Shown: in pieces, positions 32,699-41,037 of the stretch
Layout of the letters: each line of letters begins with the position of its first letter
Numbering within the stretch: position 1 is the first letter of the stretch
From: Arthrobacter sp042667405
GTDB taxonomy: Bacteria > Actinomycetota > Actinomycetes > Actinomycetales > Micrococcaceae
NCBI RefSeq assembly: GCF_042667405.1
Contig: NZ_JBHVAL010000007.1
Location: 1 to 64,000, forward strand
Direction: 5' to 3'
Length of the DNA: 64,000 nucleotides
Notes under the pieces: generated by a model
Seen by the model: the letters and a program-made list of their open reading frames with translations, nothing else
Told to the model about the DNA's origin: nothing
The model's database searches: none
Position numbers and translations under genes: made by a program

Positions 32699-33835
32699 AT
32701 GACGTACCTCCAGCACCCGCTGGTCGAAGACCGCCCCGTCCGCATAGCCGTCATCGGTGCAGGATGGATCGGCAAATTCCACGCCGAGTCCATCGCCCGC
32801 CGCGTCCCGAATGCCCGGCTGGAAGCCATCGCCGATCCCGTACTTCCTGCCGTCCAGGAGCTTGCCTCCAAGCTTGGGACCACCAAGATCAGTACAGATA
32901 CTGCCGATGTGCTCGCGGATCCGGACGTTGACGCCGTGCTCATCGCCTCGCCCCTTCGCTTCCATGCGGAACTCAATACTGCCGCTGCCCACGCGGGCAA
33001 GGACATCTTCTGCGAGAAGCCGGGCGGACGGACCATCGCGGAACTGGACGCAGCCATCGACGCAGCGGCGAGTGCCGGCGTCGTACTCCGCTTTGGCTTC
33101 AACCGCCGCTACTCAAGCGATTTCGCGGCAGCACGCAAGCTGATCGACGACGGCGCCGTGGGCACACCGCAGCTGCTCCGCTCCTTGACCCGCGATCCCG
33201 GCACCGAAGCCGGACTCAGCAATCCGGAGCGCATCGCACCGGGCACCATCTTCCTGGAAACCCTGATCCACGACTTCGACACCCTCAACTGGCTCAACCC
33301 CGGCGCCGTCCCGGTCACCGTCCACGCCGTCGCCGATGCCCTGGTGGCACCCGAGGCGAAGGCGGGCGGACTGCTGGACACCGCCGTCGTGACCGTCACC
33401 TACAGCAACGGTGCCATCGCGGTGGCGGAAGCGAACTTCAACGCCCTCTACGGCTACGACGTCCGCGGCGAGGTCTTTGGCTCGGCCGGCATGGTCACCG
33501 CCGGCACGCCCCAAGCCACCAACGCCACCAGTTACACCGCCGCAGGCATTGCCTCCGAGACCTCGCGCCTGAACATCCACCTCTTCCACGACGCTTACAC
33601 GGCCGAACTCGCCCACTTTGCGGACGACGTCGCAGCGCGCCGCGGTTATGGACGCACGACGGCGGCCGCCGCACCTGCCGTGGCAGCGCCCGGCGGGGTG
33701 GACGCGCGTAACGCGTTGGCCGTGGCCCTGGCTGCGTTCAGGTCCTCGGAAACCGGCCTGCCCGTTGAGGTTTCGGAGATCGCCGAACTCCGCCCGGCCG
33801 AAGACGCCGTGCAGTTGCAGGGAGCCGGGGCATGA
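32699..33835 (+). CDS. Gfo/Idh/MocA-family oxidoreductase (inositol/sugar dehydrogenase type)
   Basis: A 378-residue NAD(P)-dependent dehydrogenase. Rossmann motif VIGAGWIGKFHAESIAR near residues 19-35, the lysine motif DIFCEKPGG near 105, and the C-terminal substrate barrel with HDFDTLNWL. It most likely oxidises myo-inositol or a related polyol or sugar. ATG 32699 has AAAGGAG 5 bases upstream. Two operator copies precede it and the TIM-barrel gene follows with an ATGA overlap. Confidence 0.85.
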   Translation: MTYLQHPLVEDRPVRIAVIGAGWIGKFHAESIARRVPNARLEAIADPVLPAVQELASKLGTTKISTDTADVLADPDVDAVLIASPLRFHAELNTAAAHAGKDIFCEKPGGRTIAELDAAIDAAASAGVVLRFGFNRRYSSDFAAARKLIDDGAVGTPQLLRSLTRDPGTEAGLSNPERIAPGTIFLETLIHDFDTLNWLNPGAVPVTVHAVADALVAPEAKAGGLLDTAVVTVTYSNGAIAVAEANFNALYGYDVRGEVFGSAGMVTAGTPQATNATSYTAAGIASETSRLNIHLFHDAYTAELAHFADDVAARRGYGRTTAAAAPAVAAPGGVDARNALAVALAAFRSSETGLPVEVSEIAELRPAEDAVQLQGAGA

Positions 33836-34626
33836 GCTTCCGGCTCGCCGTGTGCGCTGAAATGGTCTACGGGGAATTGCCACTCATCGACCGCGTGCGC
33901 CGGATTCACGATCAAGGCTTCGAAGTGGAGCTGTGGGACACACGCGGTCGGGACATTGCAGCGCTTGCAGCAACCGGCGCCAGGTTCTCGTCCATGAGTG
34001 GCTACTTCGGCGGCAGCGTGATCGACCCTGTCAGCGCGCACGAAGTGCTCGCCTCCGCAGAGAAGCTGATTCCCACCGCCTTGGAGCTGGGAGTGGAGCG
34101 GATGGTGGTCCACCCGGCCGAGCTCGGCGAAGGCGGACGGGCTGTCCGGCCCACCCATCGCTCAACGGGAGACATGTGGCTGACCGGCCTCCGCACCCTG
34201 GAGCAGCTGGGCGCCCTGGGTGAAAAGCACGGCATCACCTTCGCCTTGGAGAACCTCAACACGATCCTCGACCACCCCGGCATTCCCTTGGCCCGGGCGA
34301 AGGACACTCTGGCATTGGTGCAGGCCGCGGATCATCCGAAGGTCAAGATGATGCTGGATCTGTATCACGCGCAAATCGGCGAAGGGAACCTGATCGAACT
34401 GGTCCGGGCGGCCCAACCGTTCACGGGCGAGATCCAGGTGGCCGACGTTCCCGGGCGTTTCGAGCCAGGTACCGGCGAGATCAACTACCCGGCCATTGCC
34501 AAGGCACTCCGCGAGGTGGGGTACGCGGGAGTGATCGGGATGGAGGCCGGAGCCGTGGGTGGACCAGGCGTCGAAGCCGGCGACGCAGCCCTCGCCGCCT
34601 TCCGCGCCGCCTTCTCCCCCAACTGA
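33832..34626 (+). CDS. Hydroxypyruvate isomerase-like / sugar-phosphate isomerase TIM barrel
   Basis: A 264-residue AP-endonuclease-2-fold protein resembling Hyi. The N-terminal FRLAVCAEMVYGELPLIDRV, the ELGVERMVVHPAELG strand, FALENLNTILDHPG and VKMMLDLYHAQIGEGNLIEL with GEIQVADVPGRFEPGTGEIN carry the metal ligands. It would isomerise a keto-sugar or hydroxypyruvate made in the preceding dehydrogenase's pathway. It overlaps the dehydrogenase by 4 bases. Its stop codon lies inside a long palindrome. Confidence 0.85.
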   Translation: MSFRLAVCAEMVYGELPLIDRVRRIHDQGFEVELWDTRGRDIAALAATGARFSSMSGYFGGSVIDPVSAHEVLASAEKLIPTALELGVERMVVHPAELGEGGRAVRPTHRSTGDMWLTGLRTLEQLGALGEKHGITFALENLNTILDHPGIPLARAKDTLALVQAADHPKVKMMLDLYHAQIGEGNLIELVRAAQPFTGEIQVADVPGRFEPGTGEINYPAIAKALREVGYAGVIGMEAGAVGGPGVEAGDAALAAFRAAFSPN

Positions 34627-34683
34627 GTAACAGCACCTGTCGCTATGAGTGCTCATTGCGACAGGTGCTGTTACTCAGTTGGG
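34618..34683. repeat. Near-perfect 66-bp palindrome at a convergent gene junction
   Basis: Perfect 25-base arms (34618-34642 and 34659-34683), continued by one G-C pair and, after one mismatch, an inner ATGAG-TG-CTCAT stem, leaving a 2-base tip. It contains the stop codon of the TIM-barrel gene and ends 2 bases before the stop codon of the convergent dehydrogenase. It probably terminates both transcripts. Confidence 0.75.
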
Positions 34684-34684
34684 T

Positions 34685-35680
34685 TCAGTACTTGATGGGT
34701 TCCATGCGGCCCGAACGGAGGGAGAGCACGGCTGCTTCGGCGATCGCTTGGGCTTTCAGGCCGTCCTCAAGGGAAGGGGTTGGGGACAACCCGCCTTCCA
34801 ACGAGGACACGAAAGCTGCCAGGGCCGCGGCATACGTCGGCTGCACACGTTCGAACCAGCCCGGGTGGAGCCCGTCGTCCACCACGGATGTGCCGGAGTA
34901 GCGGGACACCGCTCCGTTGCGGTGACGGCGGGCTTCCACCATCCCCTTGGAGCCCATGATCTCGATCCGTTCGTCATAGCCGTAGCCGGTGCGGCGCACG
35001 GAATCGATCTGGACCAACGCCCCTCCGGGGAGCCGCAACGTGACCGCTGAGGTGTCGACGTCGTCGTACTCCGCAATGCCGGGCTCCGCCAAAGCCGAGC
35101 CGGTGGCGAAAACCTCCACCGGGTCCAGGCCGGAGAGCCAACGCGCGAGGTCGAAGAAGTGGACGGTTTGGTCGCGCATCTGCCCGCCGGACACGGCGAT
35201 GTAGGACAACGGCGGCATGGACGGGCCCCGCGACGTGAGCTGGATGAGCTCCACTGTGCCGATCTCCCCCGAGTCCACCACGCGCTTAAGCTCGGCATAG
35301 TCGCGGTCGAAACGGCGGTTGAAGTCCACCATCACGGGCACGCCGCTCTCCTGCGCGAAGGCGGCGGTCTCGCGTGCGCGGTCCAGGTCCAAGTCAATGG
35401 GCTTCTCGCAGAGCGCCGCGATTCCGACGTCGGCGGCCCGCCGAAGGTGCTCGGCATGCGTATCGGTGGAGGAGGCGATGAAGACGGCGTCGATCGCTTC
35501 GGGGTCGAAGACCTCCTCCAGGGTGGTGGCGGCTGTGGCGCCGTGCGCGGCGGCGAGGGTTTGTGCACGCGGCAGGTCGACGTCGTACACCAGGCGGAAG
35601 TCGATCCCGGGGTGGGCGGCAAGGTTGGCGGCGTGGACGGAACCGATAAAACCGGCCCCGATGAGGGCGAAACGGGGCAT
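34685..35680 (-). CDS. Gfo/Idh/MocA-family oxidoreductase (inositol 2-dehydrogenase-like)
   Basis: A 331-residue dehydrogenase. FALIGAGFIGSVHAANLAAH is the Rossmann motif, ALCEKPIDLDLDRA the active-site lysine block, and DQTVHFFDLARWLSGLDPVE the substrate region typical of IolG-type inositol dehydrogenases. ATG 35680 lies one base after the upstream gene's stop; the longer frame to 35773 is inside that gene. It is the second gene of an operon with the next dehydrogenase. Confidence 0.87.
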   Translation of the reverse strand: MPRFALIGAGFIGSVHAANLAAHPGIDFRLVYDVDLPRAQTLAAAHGATAATTLEEVFDPEAIDAVFIASSTDTHAEHLRRAADVGIAALCEKPIDLDLDRARETAAFAQESGVPVMVDFNRRFDRDYAELKRVVDSGEIGTVELIQLTSRGPSMPPLSYIAVSGGQMRDQTVHFFDLARWLSGLDPVEVFATGSALAEPGIAEYDDVDTSAVTLRLPGGALVQIDSVRRTGYGYDERIEIMGSKGMVEARRHRNGAVSRYSGTSVVDDGLHPGWFERVQPTYAAALAAFVSSLEGGLSPTPSLEDGLKAQAIAEAAVLSLRSGRMEPIKY

Positions 35681-35681
35681 G

Positions 35682-36866
35682 TCAGAGTGCTGCTTTCTGG
35701 TAGGAGGAGGCGGGGATTTTCCAGGCGGAGTCGTCATGGTGCGAGGCGGCGACTGCTTCAACGAACTGGACACCGATCAAGCCGTCAACGCCGGTCGGGA
35801 GGGACAGTTCACGCTCCGGGAGCGGTGTGCCGTCGCGGCGGGCGCTGAGCACTTCGGCAAGGTCGGAGTAGAAGTTGGCGAAAGCTTCAAGGAAGCCCTC
35901 CGGGTGGCCGAGGCCGACGCGCGTGAGCCGGGACGCGTCGTCGTGCAGGGTGCTGAGGCCGTGGGTGAGGATGGTGGTGGTGCCGGCGAGGTCCTGGACC
36001 TTGAGGTGGTGCGGGTCCTCGTGCTGCCATTCCAAGCTGCCCTTTTCGCCGTAAACCCGGATGCGGAGGCCGTGGTTATGGCCGGTTGCAGCCATGCTGG
36101 CCCACAGCCGCGCGGGAACTGAGCCGGTCAGTTCGAGTTCAACGGTGGCGTTATCGAAGACGCGGCGTCCGGGCACAAACGTCTGCAAGCGGCCGGTCAA
36201 GCGCTCGGCTTCGAATCCCGTGATGTAGCGGAGAAGATGGAATGCATGGGTGCCAAGGTCTCCCACGACGCTCGGGAAACCCGCGATGTCGGGGTTCGTC
36301 CGCCATTTCGCCTGCTTGTGGCCTTCGTTCTCGAGGGGTGTTGCTGCCCAGCCGGAGGCATGCTCGACGTCGACAAAACGAATGGCGCCCAACTCACCAT
36401 TGCGGACCATCCGGGCAGCCTGGCGCACCATGGCGTACGCCGAATAGCAGTGCGGGACGGCAAGGATGGCGTTGTTCTCCTCCGCAACCCGGACCAGCTC
36501 GGCCGCAGATGCAGAGTCCCGGGTCAGGGGCTTCTCGCACACCACGGAGATCCCGGCCTCAAGGAACGTCCGTGCGATCTCGAAGTGGCTGTCGTTGGGC
36601 GTCGCCACCACCACCACATCCACGCCGTCCTCGCGGGCAGCTTCGGCCTCGGCCATCTCCTGGCTGTCGCGGTAGTTGCGGTCCGGCTCAACGCCAAGTT
36701 CGACGGCGGTGGCGCGGGAACTGCTCTCATCGCGCCCGAAGATTCCCGCCCGGAGATCGTAGTGGCCGTCCAGCCGCATGGCGTAACGGTGGGTCTTGCC
36801 GATGTCGGCGCCCGGACCGCCTCCAACCATGCCGGCGAGCAACTGCCGCGAATTCGGTGCACTCAT
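35682..36866 (-). CDS. Gfo/Idh/MocA-family oxidoreductase
   Basis: A 394-residue dehydrogenase with an unusual N-terminal GMVGGGPGADIGKTHRYAMR Rossmann loop, SVVCEKPLTRDSASA lysine motif and VGDLGTHAFHLLRYITGFEA. The long C-terminal domain (LPTGVDGLIGVQFVEAVAAS) fits the group linked to inositol and sugar catabolic loci. ATG 36866 has GAGGA upstream; the frame runs open to 37232 across the divergent ATPase start and is not used. A perfect LacI-type palindrome is 34 bases upstream. Confidence 0.87.
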   Translation of the reverse strand: MSAPNSRQLLAGMVGGGPGADIGKTHRYAMRLDGHYDLRAGIFGRDESSSRATAVELGVEPDRNYRDSQEMAEAEAAREDGVDVVVVATPNDSHFEIARTFLEAGISVVCEKPLTRDSASAAELVRVAEENNAILAVPHCYSAYAMVRQAARMVRNGELGAIRFVDVEHASGWAATPLENEGHKQAKWRTNPDIAGFPSVVGDLGTHAFHLLRYITGFEAERLTGRLQTFVPGRRVFDNATVELELTGSVPARLWASMAATGHNHGLRIRVYGEKGSLEWQHEDPHHLKVQDLAGTTTILTHGLSTLHDDASRLTRVGLGHPEGFLEAFANFYSDLAEVLSARRDGTPLPERELSLPTGVDGLIGVQFVEAVAASHHDDSAWKIPASSYQKAAL

Positions 36867-36899
36867 TGAATGATCCTCATTGACTCTTTGGAATTTACT

Positions 36900-36911
36900 T
36901 GGACCGGTCCA
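36900..36911. promoter_or_regulatory. Predicted LacI-family operator of the two-dehydrogenase operon
   Basis: TGGACCGGTCCA is a perfect 12-base palindrome with the central CG typical of LacI/GalR sites. It is 34 bases upstream of the dehydrogenase start. The LacI gene at 38152 is the nearest candidate regulator. Confidence 0.6.
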
Positions 36912-36992
36912 TAATGGAGGTAAAAGACCCGTGACGTCAATCCTTTTTCGCACGAGGCCTGGACTCGGAGGCATTGCTAGAATGTTGGAGGA

Positions 36993-37026
36993 TTCACCAG
37001 TTTCACCAGTTTCACCTACTTTCACC
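36993..37026 (+). repeat. Four TTCACC repeats in the ATPase gene leader
   Basis: TTCACC occurs at 36993, 37002, 37011 and 37021, the first two as exact 9-base units TTCACCAGT. A TAGAAT hexamer at 36978 could be a -10 box, which would put the repeats in the transcript just ahead of the GGAG ribosome site. This may be a binding site for the ATPase or another regulator. Confidence 0.6.
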
Positions 37027-37037
37027 CCGGAGATCCG

Positions 37038-38123
37038 ATGCAGAATCCCTTCAAGCCAACGGCTGGAGCCACGCCTCCTGCGCTCATCGGCAGGGCCGGG
37101 CTCCTTGATGAATTCGAGTATGGGCTGCAGCAGGGATCCGGCGCCCCGGGCTTGCTCACCATCATTACCGGGTCGAGGGGCATCGGGAAGACCGTCATGC
37201 TGACCACGGCCGAGAATATCGCCCGCGACCATGGTTGGGCGGTCATCTCCAGAACTGCCAACCCGGGCTTCCTGGCCAGGATCGGCGACGACATGCTCCG
37301 CCTCGTTGATGAACTGGGCGACGGTCCGCCCACGCGCAAGATCACAGCGTTCTCTGCCGCAGGCTTTGGCCTCACAACGCAGTTGCCGCCGGAGCGCGCC
37401 GTGGACTGGCGGCGAACAGGAGAGTCGCTGCTACGCATCCTCGACGCCAAGGGCACTGGGCTGTTGATCACCGTGGATGAAATTCATGCCGTGGATCGGA
37501 CCGAAATCTCCCAGCTGGCTTCCGATGTCCAGCACTTCATCCGTGACGGTCTGCCTATCGGGCTGATCTTTGCGGGACTCCCTGCCGCCGTCTCGGACTT
37601 GCTCAACGAGGGGGTAGCCACCTTCCTGAGGCGCGCTGACCGGATCAACCTCCACGAAGCGGCAGTCAACGAAGTCACTGCCTCATACCGCGAACTCTTC
37701 AGCGCCGGCGGTGCAAGTATCCCTGATGAGCTACTCGGACGGGCAGCCGAGGCGACAGCGGGCTACCCCTTTCTGATCCAATTGGTGGGCTATTACCTCT
37801 GGATTGAAGCCGACAAAGCAGGGTGGACACTCAGCGATGATGCCGTTGGCACGGCGATCGCGGCAGCTGAGCGCCGAAACATCCAAGTGGTGGTGGAGTC
37901 GGCATTGTCGGATTTGTCCGGCAAGGACCGCGACTTTCTCAAGGCAATGTCGATGCAGGATGGCCCGTCAACGGCCAGCCAGGTAGGACAGATCATCAAG
38001 TCCAAACCCAATGTGGTGTCCAAGTACAGGAACAGGCTTATCGCCGCTGGCCTGATCGAGATCGCCGGCTACGGCAAGTTCGACTTCGCCATCCCCGGGC
38101 TTCGTCAATACCTTCGCTCGTGA
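37038..38123 (+). CDS. P-loop ATPase with C-terminal winged-helix region
   Basis: A 361-residue AAA/archaeal-ATPase-like protein. PPALIGRAGLLDEFEYGL then TIITGSRGIGKTVML (Walker A), LLITVDEIHAVDR (Walker B with Asp-Glu), GLIFAGLPAAVSDLL (sensor 1-like) and a C-terminal winged helix (STASQVGQIIKSKPNVVSKY, RNRLIAAGLIEIAG). No transmembrane segment. The family resembles Orc1/Cdc6-like and STAND-type ATPases, but the role is unknown. It sits between dehydrogenase and LacI genes with which it has no obvious metabolic link. Confidence 0.75.
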   Translation: MQNPFKPTAGATPPALIGRAGLLDEFEYGLQQGSGAPGLLTIITGSRGIGKTVMLTTAENIARDHGWAVISRTANPGFLARIGDDMLRLVDELGDGPPTRKITAFSAAGFGLTTQLPPERAVDWRRTGESLLRILDAKGTGLLITVDEIHAVDRTEISQLASDVQHFIRDGLPIGLIFAGLPAAVSDLLNEGVATFLRRADRINLHEAAVNEVTASYRELFSAGGASIPDELLGRAAEATAGYPFLIQLVGYYLWIEADKAGWTLSDDAVGTAIAAAERRNIQVVVESALSDLSGKDRDFLKAMSMQDGPSTASQVGQIIKSKPNVVSKYRNRLIAAGLIEIAGYGKFDFAIPGLRQYLRS

Positions 38124-38151
38124 TCATGGACGTCAGAGAGGAAGCAACGCA

Positions 38152-39171
38152 GTGACCGACGCGCCGAAAGCACCGCCCAACAAGCCCACCATCCGCGATG
38201 TCGCGAGCGCTGCGGGGGTCTCCAAATCCTTGGTATCGCTGGTCCTGCAGGGGTCGGCCAACGTCAGTGAGAGCCGCCGTCGTGCCGTCCTGGAAGCCAT
38301 GGAGCACCTGGGCTACCGGCCCAACAGACTGGCCCAACGCCTGTCCGGCCCTCGAAGCGGAACCATCGGCGTAATGCTCAATGACATCCGCAACCCGTGG
38401 TTCGTGGAATTGCTGGAAGGGCTTACGGCGTCCCTCCATGCGGCCGGAGTTTCACCGGTCCTGGCCGATTCCTACACCGACAACCGGGTGGGCCGCAGTT
38501 CCGTGGAGACCCTTCTGGAGCAGCGGATTGACGGCCTGGTGGTGGTTGGTACCACCGTGGAGTCCGCCGCGATTGAGAGGGCCGCGCAGAGCATCCCGGT
38601 GGTCCTGGCTGGAACCCGCGAACCCGTGCTGCCCGGCGTCGATATAGTCGTCAATGATGACGACGCCGGTGCACGCCAGGCGACCGAACACCTCCTTGCA
38701 CTGGGGCACCGGAGGATCGCACATTTGCAGGGGCCGGCCGAGGTAGGCAGAATCCGGCGGGAATCGTTCGAACGGACCATGCGCGACGCCGGACTCGCGC
38801 CAGTGGTGGTGTCCGGCGGCGTGAGCGAGGAAAGCGCCTACGCCGCGGCCAGCCGGCTCTTATCCGGAAAAGACAGGCCAACCGCGATCTTTGCCTACAA
38901 CGACATCGCCTGCATTGGCGCACTGTCCGCGGCCGACGACCTTGGCCTGTCCGTACCCGAAGACCTTTCACTCGTGGGCTACGACAACACCTACCTGGCC
39001 AAAATCCGGCACCTCTCCCTGACATCTGTGGACAACGGCAACCTGGCAGTCGGCGTCGAGGCCGGAAAGTTCATCCTGCAGCGCCTTGCCGCGCCGGAAC
39101 TGCCTGGGAGGGTTCACCAAGTGCCCTCCCAGTTGCAGGTACGGGGATCCTCAGGGGACGTGCCCTCCTAG
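38152..39171 (+). CDS. LacI-family transcriptional regulator
   Basis: A 339-residue LacI/GalR protein. The headpiece TIRDVASAAGVSKSLVSLVL is followed by GYRPNRLAQRLSG and a periplasmic-binding-like domain (IGVMLNDIRNPWFVELLEGL; AIFAYNDIACIGALSAADDL). The start is a GTG with GAGGAAG upstream, 28 bases after the ATPase stop, so both may be cotranscribed. It probably controls the divergent two-dehydrogenase operon through TGGACCGGTCCA. Confidence 0.9.
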   Translation: MTDAPKAPPNKPTIRDVASAAGVSKSLVSLVLQGSANVSESRRRAVLEAMEHLGYRPNRLAQRLSGPRSGTIGVMLNDIRNPWFVELLEGLTASLHAAGVSPVLADSYTDNRVGRSSVETLLEQRIDGLVVVGTTVESAAIERAAQSIPVVLAGTREPVLPGVDIVVNDDDAGARQATEHLLALGHRRIAHLQGPAEVGRIRRESFERTMRDAGLAPVVVSGGVSEESAYAAASRLLSGKDRPTAIFAYNDIACIGALSAADDLGLSVPEDLSLVGYDNTYLAKIRHLSLTSVDNGNLAVGVEAGKFILQRLAAPELPGRVHQVPSQLQVRGSSGDVPS

Positions 39172-39197
39172 CCAAATCTCCCTACCTGGCCAAGCCC

Positions 39198-40037
39198 CTA
39201 CCGCCTGCCCAGCAGCAACACCCCGGCATTGGCGGCCACAATCAAAGCAATCCCCGCCCACTGCACCAGCTCCAACTCCTGACCCAGGACCAGTGCACCA
39301 ATGATCGCGGCGAAGACGGGATTGATGCTCATCAAGATGCCGAACAGGCTCGCCGGAACCCGCCGGAGCGCGATCAGGTCCGCAACGTAGGGCAGGACCG
39401 AGGCAAGGATGCCAGCCCCCACCGCGCACAGGACCGCCAAGGCATCCACCGGCCGACTCAGGAAAACGACGACGGCGACAGGCAGGAAGAGCGTCGCCGA
39501 CACTCCCGAGGCGGCAGCCGTGCCCTGGATGCCTTGGATCCGACGGCCCACCACCCGGTTGAGGAGGATGTAAGCGGCCCAACTGCATGCCGCCATCAGG
39601 CCGAACCCAATGCCCACGAAGTCGGTGGAGGCCTCGGGGCGGGTAATGAGCATTACTCCAGCAGCTGCGGCAACGGCGCTTACGGCGCCTGCCTTCTGCC
39701 TTGAGCTGATCAAAGCCACGGCCAATGGGCCCAGGAACTCCAGGGTCACGGCAAGGCCCAGGCCAATCCGCTGGATCGAGGCATACAGTCCGAGGTTCAT
39801 GGTTCCGAAGGAGAGTGCCAGCAGGAGCACGGGCCACCATTGCTGCCAGCTCAGCTCGCGCAGCTTGGGTCGCACGGTCGGGAGCAGTACTGCCGCAGCC
39901 ACGAGCTGGCGGACTGCCACCACGCCCACCGGCCCCATCACGGGAAACGCAAGGGATCCGGTCGCCGCTCCGAGTTGGTTGGAGAGAGCACTGGCCACCA
40001 AAGTGGCGGTTCCGCCCGCCGCTGCACTTCTGTTCAT
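39198..40037 (-). CDS. EamA-family (RhtA-like) metabolite exporter
   Basis: A 279-residue DMT-superfamily transporter with ten helices in two EamA repeats. SLAFPVMGPVGVVAVRQLVA and ALSFGTMNLGLYASIQRIGL-type segments, and LRRVPASLFGILMSINPVFA near the end, fit the RhtA threonine/homoserine exporter group. It is divergent from a LysR gene, which probably controls it. The substrate is inferred. Confidence 0.87.
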   Translation of the reverse strand: MNRSAAAGGTATLVASALSNQLGAATGSLAFPVMGPVGVVAVRQLVAAAVLLPTVRPKLRELSWQQWWPVLLLALSFGTMNLGLYASIQRIGLGLAVTLEFLGPLAVALISSRQKAGAVSAVAAAAGVMLITRPEASTDFVGIGFGLMAACSWAAYILLNRVVGRRIQGIQGTAAASGVSATLFLPVAVVVFLSRPVDALAVLCAVGAGILASVLPYVADLIALRRVPASLFGILMSINPVFAAIIGALVLGQELELVQWAGIALIVAANAGVLLLGRR

Positions 40038-40070
40038 GGTGAGAGTGTGCGCCGAAAAGAATCATTCGCT

Positions 40071-40111
40071 AAATGCATGAATGAACCTATTTATACGGAA
40101 AATGCATGAAT
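40071..40111. promoter_or_regulatory. Direct repeat in the EamA-LysR divergent spacer
   Basis: The 12-base word AAATGCATGAAT occurs at 40071-40082 and 40100-40111, start to start 29 bases, each with the palindrome ATGCAT. Spacing near three helical turns suits two binding sites on one DNA face. It is the best candidate for the LysR protein's operator. Confidence 0.6.
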
Positions 40112-40123
40112 AGGATGGACTCC

Positions 40124-40975
40124 ATGGATGTGGAATTGCGGCAGCTGCGTTGCTTGGCATCAGTAGTTGATGAGGGGACGTTTACGGACGCCGCGATCGC
40201 ACTGGGAATGTCGCAGGCAGCCGTTTCCCGCAATATCGCAGCCCTCGAGCAGGCCCTCGGGGCAACGCTGCTGGAGCGGACAACGCGCATGGTCAAGCTG
40301 AGCCCCGCCGGTGAGCGCACGGTCGCAAAGGCCCGGCGGATCCTGGCACTGTTGTCGGACCTTGAACGCGAAGCCCGGGGAGACGCCGGACGGGTACGGA
40401 TCGGCTACGCCTGGTCAGCGCTCGGAGAACACACCACCGCGTTCCAGCGCAACTGGAGGGAGCGCTTCCCCACTACCGAGTTGCAACTGGTCCGTTCCAA
40501 CACACCCAGCGGTGGGCTGCTGGACGGAACCACAGACCTTGCCATCCTTCGTCGCCTTCCGGGAGCGACCGGCGTCGAACATGTCCGGATCGGTACGGAA
40601 AAGCGCTACTGCGCCATGTCCGCGGACGACCCCCTGGCCTCGCGGCGGAGCGTCAGCCTGGCCCAAATTGCCGAACTGCCCGTGGCGATGGACCTGCGCA
40701 CCGGAAGCACCACTGTGGAGCTCTGGCCGGAGGGTGGGCGACCACAGGAGGTGATTCCCATCAGTGACATCGACGATTGGTTGACCGTCATCGGCAGCGG
40801 TTCCGCCCGCGGGATCACGGCAGAGTCCACGGCCCACCAATACCGCCGGCGCGGCGTCGTTTATCGCCCGGTCAGGGACGCTCCAACGCTCCCCGTGTAC
40901 GCCGCGTGGCTGACGAAAGACCCACCCCGGGAATGTGCCTCCATCGTGCAGCTCCTGGAGTTCGTGTACGCCTGA
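40124..40975 (+). CDS. LysR-family transcriptional regulator
   Basis: A 283-residue LysR protein from MDVELRQLRCLASVVDEGTF. The helix-turn-helix continues DAAIALGMSQAAVSRNIAAL. ATG 40124 matches the usual family N-terminus. In-frame ATGs at 40106 and 40115 exist, but 40106 is inside the repeated operator-like word. It is divergent from the EamA exporter. Confidence 0.88.
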   Translation: MDVELRQLRCLASVVDEGTFTDAAIALGMSQAAVSRNIAALEQALGATLLERTTRMVKLSPAGERTVAKARRILALLSDLEREARGDAGRVRIGYAWSALGEHTTAFQRNWRERFPTTELQLVRSNTPSGGLLDGTTDLAILRRLPGATGVEHVRIGTEKRYCAMSADDPLASRRSVSLAQIAELPVAMDLRTGSTTVELWPEGGRPQEVIPISDIDDWLTVIGSGSARGITAESTAHQYRRRGVVYRPVRDAPTLPVYAAWLTKDPPRECASIVQLLEFVYA

Positions 40976-41037
40976 GCGTCCTGTGCCGCCCTGCCGCGCC
41001 CTGCCGCGAGATCCATCAGTATGCTTACTATGGGTTC

